Shown: positions 56,501 to 62,500 of the stretch, piece by piece | How the letters are laid out: each line of letters opens with the position of its first letter | Position numbering within the stretch: the first letter of the stretch is position 1 | The notes under the pieces: model-generated | What the model was told of the DNA's origin: nothing | What the model saw: only the letters and a program-made list of their open reading frames with translations | The model's database searches: none | Program-made: the position numbers and the translations under genes | From: Choristoneura fumiferana | Lineage: Eukaryota; Arthropoda; Insecta; Lepidoptera; Tortricidae | Direction of reading: 5' to 3' | Length of the DNA: 64,000 bases | NCBI RefSeq assembly: GCF_025370935.1 | Contig: NC_133495.1 | Span: forward strand, 186,001 to 250,000

Positions 56501-59500
56501 ATGTAGTGGATCAAACCACTGCTTGTGAGTTATGGCGTGCATTGAGCGGGCAGCAGGGTGACAGCGTTAGTGCTGGTGGTGCGCTGCTGCAAGCAAACTA
56601 CCAACTGCCTACCCTAGAATCGACCCTATGCAAGGCAATGCTTGTGAGCCAAACCGTTATTTACGAATACACCCAGATCGCTGTTATTAAGCAGGGTGGC
56701 CATAAGGTTTGCTGTGTTTTCTCGTTTTATAGCATTGCTAATACTTTGACCGAGGAAATACCCAGTCTTACAAGATGTAAAGCAAACTAAAAAATATGAA
56801 ATGAAATGAAAAATGAAAAGTTTTATTGATGTAGAAACTGTGTAACATGAAATACAGTGTCAGCGGGCCCCAAACTAGGCAGGGCCTGTATCTTGGTCGC
56901 CCTGAAGAGCTGGTATTCCAAACAAAAAGCGAATTACAGTGTTCTTAATAGGTACAGAGGTAATAGTTCAGAAGAAGCAGAATGAAACCTTCCTGATTAC
57001 TACCAATGCCACTCTATAATAATAATAATTCATTTATTTTCAAGAACAACATAGGTCCAAATTTAAATAAAACAATAAAAAAAATAGAAAAGGTTGTGTG
57101 GGGGTGTGTGTGTGTGTATGTGTATAAAAGCGAAAGCTTGAAGGACGGTTTTTATTTCTGGTGTACAATAAAGAGTCATTGTCCTTGTGCAAGGTCCGCC
57201 CGGATTGCTACCACCATCTTGCTCGCTAATCCTGCCGTGAAGCAGCAGTGCTTGCACTGTTGTGTTTCGGCGTGGAGAGTAAGACAGCCGGTGAAATTAC
57301 TGGCACTTGAGGTATCCCATCTTATGCCTCTAGGATGGCAACGCGTCTGCAATACCCCTGGTGTTGCAGATTTTTATGGGCGGTGGTGATCTCTTACCAT
57401 CAGGAGACCCACTTGCTCGTTTGCCATACAGTCGAATAAAAAAAAAAATTGTATTGTATTCCGAAAAATGGCACGATTCCCGCGGTATAGCGATAAAAAA
57501 AATCTACGCTGAGGGAGTCTTGGGCAACAGCTGTTCTTGTATAAAGGACGTTGTGATGAGTTGATGACGTACCTCAGAGTCAATAGCGACATCAGCAACC
57601 GCTGTGCCGTTGTACAACAAGTCGCGCTGCGAGCCGTCCAGCCGCGCGCGCTGGATCCAGCCGCCGCCCGACAGGAACAGCCAGCCTCGGACGCTGTCCA
57701 CTACCAGCGCTGTAACACATCGGACTTGTTGTAATAGAAAGAAAGAAAGAAAATAATTTATTTATAACAGCAATGACACAATATACAATACAATAACTCT
57801 TCATTGCGCACCAACACATCATCATGACACATTACACAGGTTAGGAAAAATAACAATACCTCGTTGAGTTTCTTGCCGGATTCTTCTCAGCAGTTTTTTT
57901 TTTTTTTATGCGACTGGATGGCAAACAAGCAAGTGGATCTCCTGATGGTAAGAGATCACCACCGCCCATAAACATCTGCAACACCAGGGGTATTGCAGAT
58001 GCGTTGCCAACCTAGAGGCCTAAGATGGGATACCTCAAGTGCCAGTAATTTCACCGGCTGTCTTACTCTCCACGCCGAAACACAACAGTGCAAGCACTGC
58101 TGCTTCACGGCAGGATTAGCGAGCAAGATGGTGGTAGCAATCCGGGCGGACCTTGCACAAGGTCCTACCACCTGCCGTGCTTGTTATAGCCTAAATTGAA
58201 TAAAGATATTTTGTCTTTGACTTTGACAATAAGAAGTGTTGCCGCTATAAAAAGGTCCCGGCTCAGCATATCGCTGGTTGAAAACCAGCACTGGTCTTCC
58301 GCCGGGCCACAGAAGAGTGAAATAATAGATGAGATGATAGATTGAAGTTTAGGGATATCAGACGGAATCAGATCATTTCGTATGCCGTAGGAGCGCGCAT
58401 GCTTGCAGTCGTCGTATGCCTTGTCCCGTATACGTACCTCTACTAGTCGTATGCCAGAGCGACCAGCAAAAGTCCACGTTGTATACTTCGTTATTTTTAG
58501 CAAGAAGGTATGAAAGAAGGTACAGTCACCAGCACCAATATCTGACACAACAAGCGTGCATCTGATACGACTCTATTTCTAGGGCCGGAAGGACGTGTCA
58601 GATATTTTTGCACGCTCCGCTGTGGCAGATATTAATGCTGGTGACTGTACGTGATCTTGAAGTGTCTTTTTAATGGAAAACACTTGAAAAATAAGTCGCA
58701 GCAAATATGTAGCAATTAGAAAGGGCATATGATCATTTATGTGCTTTTGGTATCATAAGTAACAGTTACTGTTTTTTTAAAACGTTTTTTCAATATAAAG
58801 ACTCGTCAAGATTGTTTACCCTTTTTCTAATGCTAAAAAAACAAAGTATAAGGGGCTGTTTCACCATCCATTGATTAGTGTTAACTGACGGTTAAATGTG
58901 ATGCCGTCTCTATTTGTTTCCAATAGACGGAGACGGCGTCACATTTAACCGTCAGTTAACACTAATCAACGGATGGTGAAACAGCCCCTAAGTCTCGTCC
59001 CGTATCCGTGCCTCTACTAACGAATTTTCCACTACGTACTATAGACATAGGGTCTGATTTTGTTGTAATACGAGGGGGTAATACTCACTAGTGACGGCGA
59101 GCGGGTCGGTGTCGATGAGCACGTAGCGATGCGAGCCGTCCGCGCGGGCCACCTCCACCAGCCCGCGCCGCGGGTCCGCCCAGTACATGTTACCCGCCAC
59201 CCAGTCTACCGCCAACCCTGTGACACAGACAGAAGATGCAGGGTACGTTCCACTCGCCCGCAACGCCCTCGACCACGACCGCTGAAATTACTGTTCCACT
59301 CTACAGCGTGCATTGAGTAGGCAGCAGGGTAGGCTGCGCTATTGCTGGTGATGCACTGCTGTGGCGTAATAGTACATGGTGTCTTAAGGGCGGTAAATAA
59401 GGAATTACGAACGAGAGTCTATCAGAAGCGCGAAGTCGAAGACTGAGGGCTTTAATGAGTCGATGTTCGTAATTCTAGTACCGCTCGTGCGACATACAAT

Positions 59501-62500
59501 GTTTCTCATCACATTTGCGAGTAAAATTTTATATTTGTAAAAGGAAAAATATATATATATTTTTTTTTTTTTCAAATATTGCCAATCCCTTAGGGTGCGC
59601 TCTTGGTGCGCCAATACCTTAGCCTGCGCTTAGGTGATTTCTTATGGTGTACGGAATCTTCCAAGTTTAGGTATAATTTATACCTTTGGCTGCTATTTAC
59701 TCTTAAAGTACTAATAATTCTCAAGCAATCTTCACCGTTATAATTTTCCTTGTAACATTGATCAAATTTTTCCACCCAACAGTTTAGATTTGAGAGGGGG
59801 GCGGAGGGTTCGATTGTCATGAAAATTTGCACTTTAAAGTTGAATATTTCGCAAACAAATCACTGAATCGAAAAATCGTCTGAGCAACCCTCAATGGTTT
59901 TAATAGCCATCCAATAGTAGCAATATCCAACGATACTCCACACTATAGGGTTAGTCGAGAAAAAAAAACACCCCCACTATGGAAGATACCCTAAAAATTT
60001 TTTTTAGTTTTTTTATTCTACAACTTTGTCGGCGTGCCTGATATGTACATTCAGATATAGTTAGTGTTTAGTTTTGTACTAAGGGACCCCATACATCCCT
60101 GTATTATTATTATTATTATTTTGTAATTTTTGCTTTAATTGTATACTGTAGTTTTTAAGTATTTTATTTGTAATTATTTTATTTTGAAAAAATGACTTTC
60201 TGCCAAGATTCTTGCGGCGCATTCTTCTTGGCAATGATGGTCTTTCCGAAAGCGCTGGTAGTTTAAAAAATGTCGTGTAGAAGTGCCCATTGCGGCCTAT
60301 TTACTGAATAAATGATTTGAATTTGCCAAAATATAGCTTTCTAGCACTAACGGTCTCTGAGCTTAGCCGCGGACAGACAGACAGACAGACATGGCGAAAC
60401 TATAAGGGTTCCTAGTTGACTACGGAACCCTAATTACATGACAATTATTCAGTTTACTAGCTTAAAAACATGCCCGTTTTAATGGACATTCAAAATAACA
60501 AGCGAAGATAATGCATATAGCTGTGCCTGTGCTGTGTGTACCGGAGAGCCAGTCGACGGGCTGAGCGTCCAGCGGCTCGGGCTGCGAGACCAGCGCGGCG
60601 CGGCCGGTGCCGTCGCGGCGCGCGCGCGCCACCACGCCGCTCTCGGAGTCCGCCCAGTATATCCAGTCGCCATCTGTTACATTGCACTGTTATGTATCGA
60701 CGAGAATTAATTTGAAATGCCAGTTAGTCACCTCAATAAGGAGAGGCAGAGAGGTTATTGACTTTTTAAGATCATCATCATCATCATCATCCCAGCCTAT
60801 ATATGTCCCACTGCTGGTCACAGGCCTCCTCTCAGAACAAGAGGGCTTGGGCCATAGTTCCCACGCGCGCACCATTGAATTGCTTCGCAGGTTTGTGCAG
60901 GTTTCCTCACGATGTTTTCCTTCACCGCAAAGCTCGTGGTAAATTTCAAATGTAATTGCGCACATGAATTTCGAAAAACTAAGAGGTGCGGGCCGGGATT
61001 TGAACCCACGACCCTCACGACTTTTTAAGATACAGCAATATAAATAAATAAATAAATAAACAGAATACTGCCCCCCTCCCCCCTAATTTAGTATTGCATC
61101 AGTAAGAGTCGTGCAAATACCTGCGCGGTAGTCGAGCGCGGTGCAGAGCGCCGGCTGCGCGACGGGCGGCAGTACGGGGTGCGCGGGCGCATTCAACGCG
61201 AGCGCGCGGATCTCGCCGCTCATAGAGTACACCAGGATCTCGTCTTCCGCTGTTGGAACACAATTACTTATCAGTATTCGTCTCTATGAATATTATTATT
61301 TCATTTATTTATTTTAAGAACACATACAGTCGTACATTAATGAGTATACAAGTAAAACAAAAACAATATAAAGACCTATAACCCTATAACAAGCTAAAAG
61401 GAGATGGAGGATCAAAGAACATTCTAATCTTAAGTCATTGCCACACCCTGCATGGGTAAGTACATAAGATACATATTATAAAATTCAAATATCTAAAGCT
61501 AAATAAAATCCGTGTAACAATTTAAACGTAGTTTGAACTCTAGGTCGTTCGAAGACATCTGATATTTGGATGACTACACGAAAAACAGGGTCGGTATTGA
61601 CAAGCCGGTATTTATCGATCATCGCGGTACGATGCATACCGGGCTGATATTATATTTCATGACACGGGTTTCAATGTACGTGTCCACGAAAAACAGGATC
61701 GGTATTTTCATGTCGGTATTGTCCGGCCCGCTGAACACTGTCACTTGTACACGCGAATGCATTAGTGTGTGTCTGACTCACGTGTGCACTTGGTCCCGTT
61801 GACGCTGTACCCGGCGGCGCAGGCGCACACGCTGTCTGTCTCAGACACGGGCAGGCAGAGATGCGCGCAGGCGTCCGCGGCACCGCGCCGCGCGCACGCG
61901 CCGCGCGTGCCGTTCTGCGTGGCTGCGTCGTACACGCGGAGGGAGAGCACACGCTCTGAAAAAAAAAAACAACTCTGTTAATCCACAGACAGATCCATAC
62001 AGCCAAAGTTATAATAAAAGCTTGTAAAAATATGTATACAAGACTATATTGGCTTAATAATATAAATAAATAAATATCACGGGACACTTGACACTAATTA
62101 AAAAAAAAAACATGGGGCACTTGACACCAATTGACCTAGTCCCAAACTAAGCAAAGCTTGTACTATGGCCACTAGACAACGAATAAACATACTTATATAG
62201 ATAAATACATACTTAAATATATATTAAACATCCAAGACCCGAGAACAAACATTCGTATTATTCATACAAATATCTGCCCCGGTCGGGAATCGAACCCGGG
62301 ACCTCAAGCTTTGTAGTGAGGTTCTCTAACCACTAGGCCACCCGGTCGTCAAACAAACATAAACATATAAATGTTTTTGTAATTTTGACCTTACATTTTC
62401 TTTTTCTCCTGTTTTCCCCATCTGGCTCAGTGTTACTTCACTCACCAGTGTTAGCTCGCAGCAGCTCGGAGTGTTCGCAGAAGCTCACGGCCTGAGTATG

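Noticed and set aside
56407..56790. 127-codon plus-strand frame
   Set aside because: Starts in a Helitron end, has no recognisable domain, and part of it recurs near 59310; a chance frame in repeat sequence is likelier than a gene.
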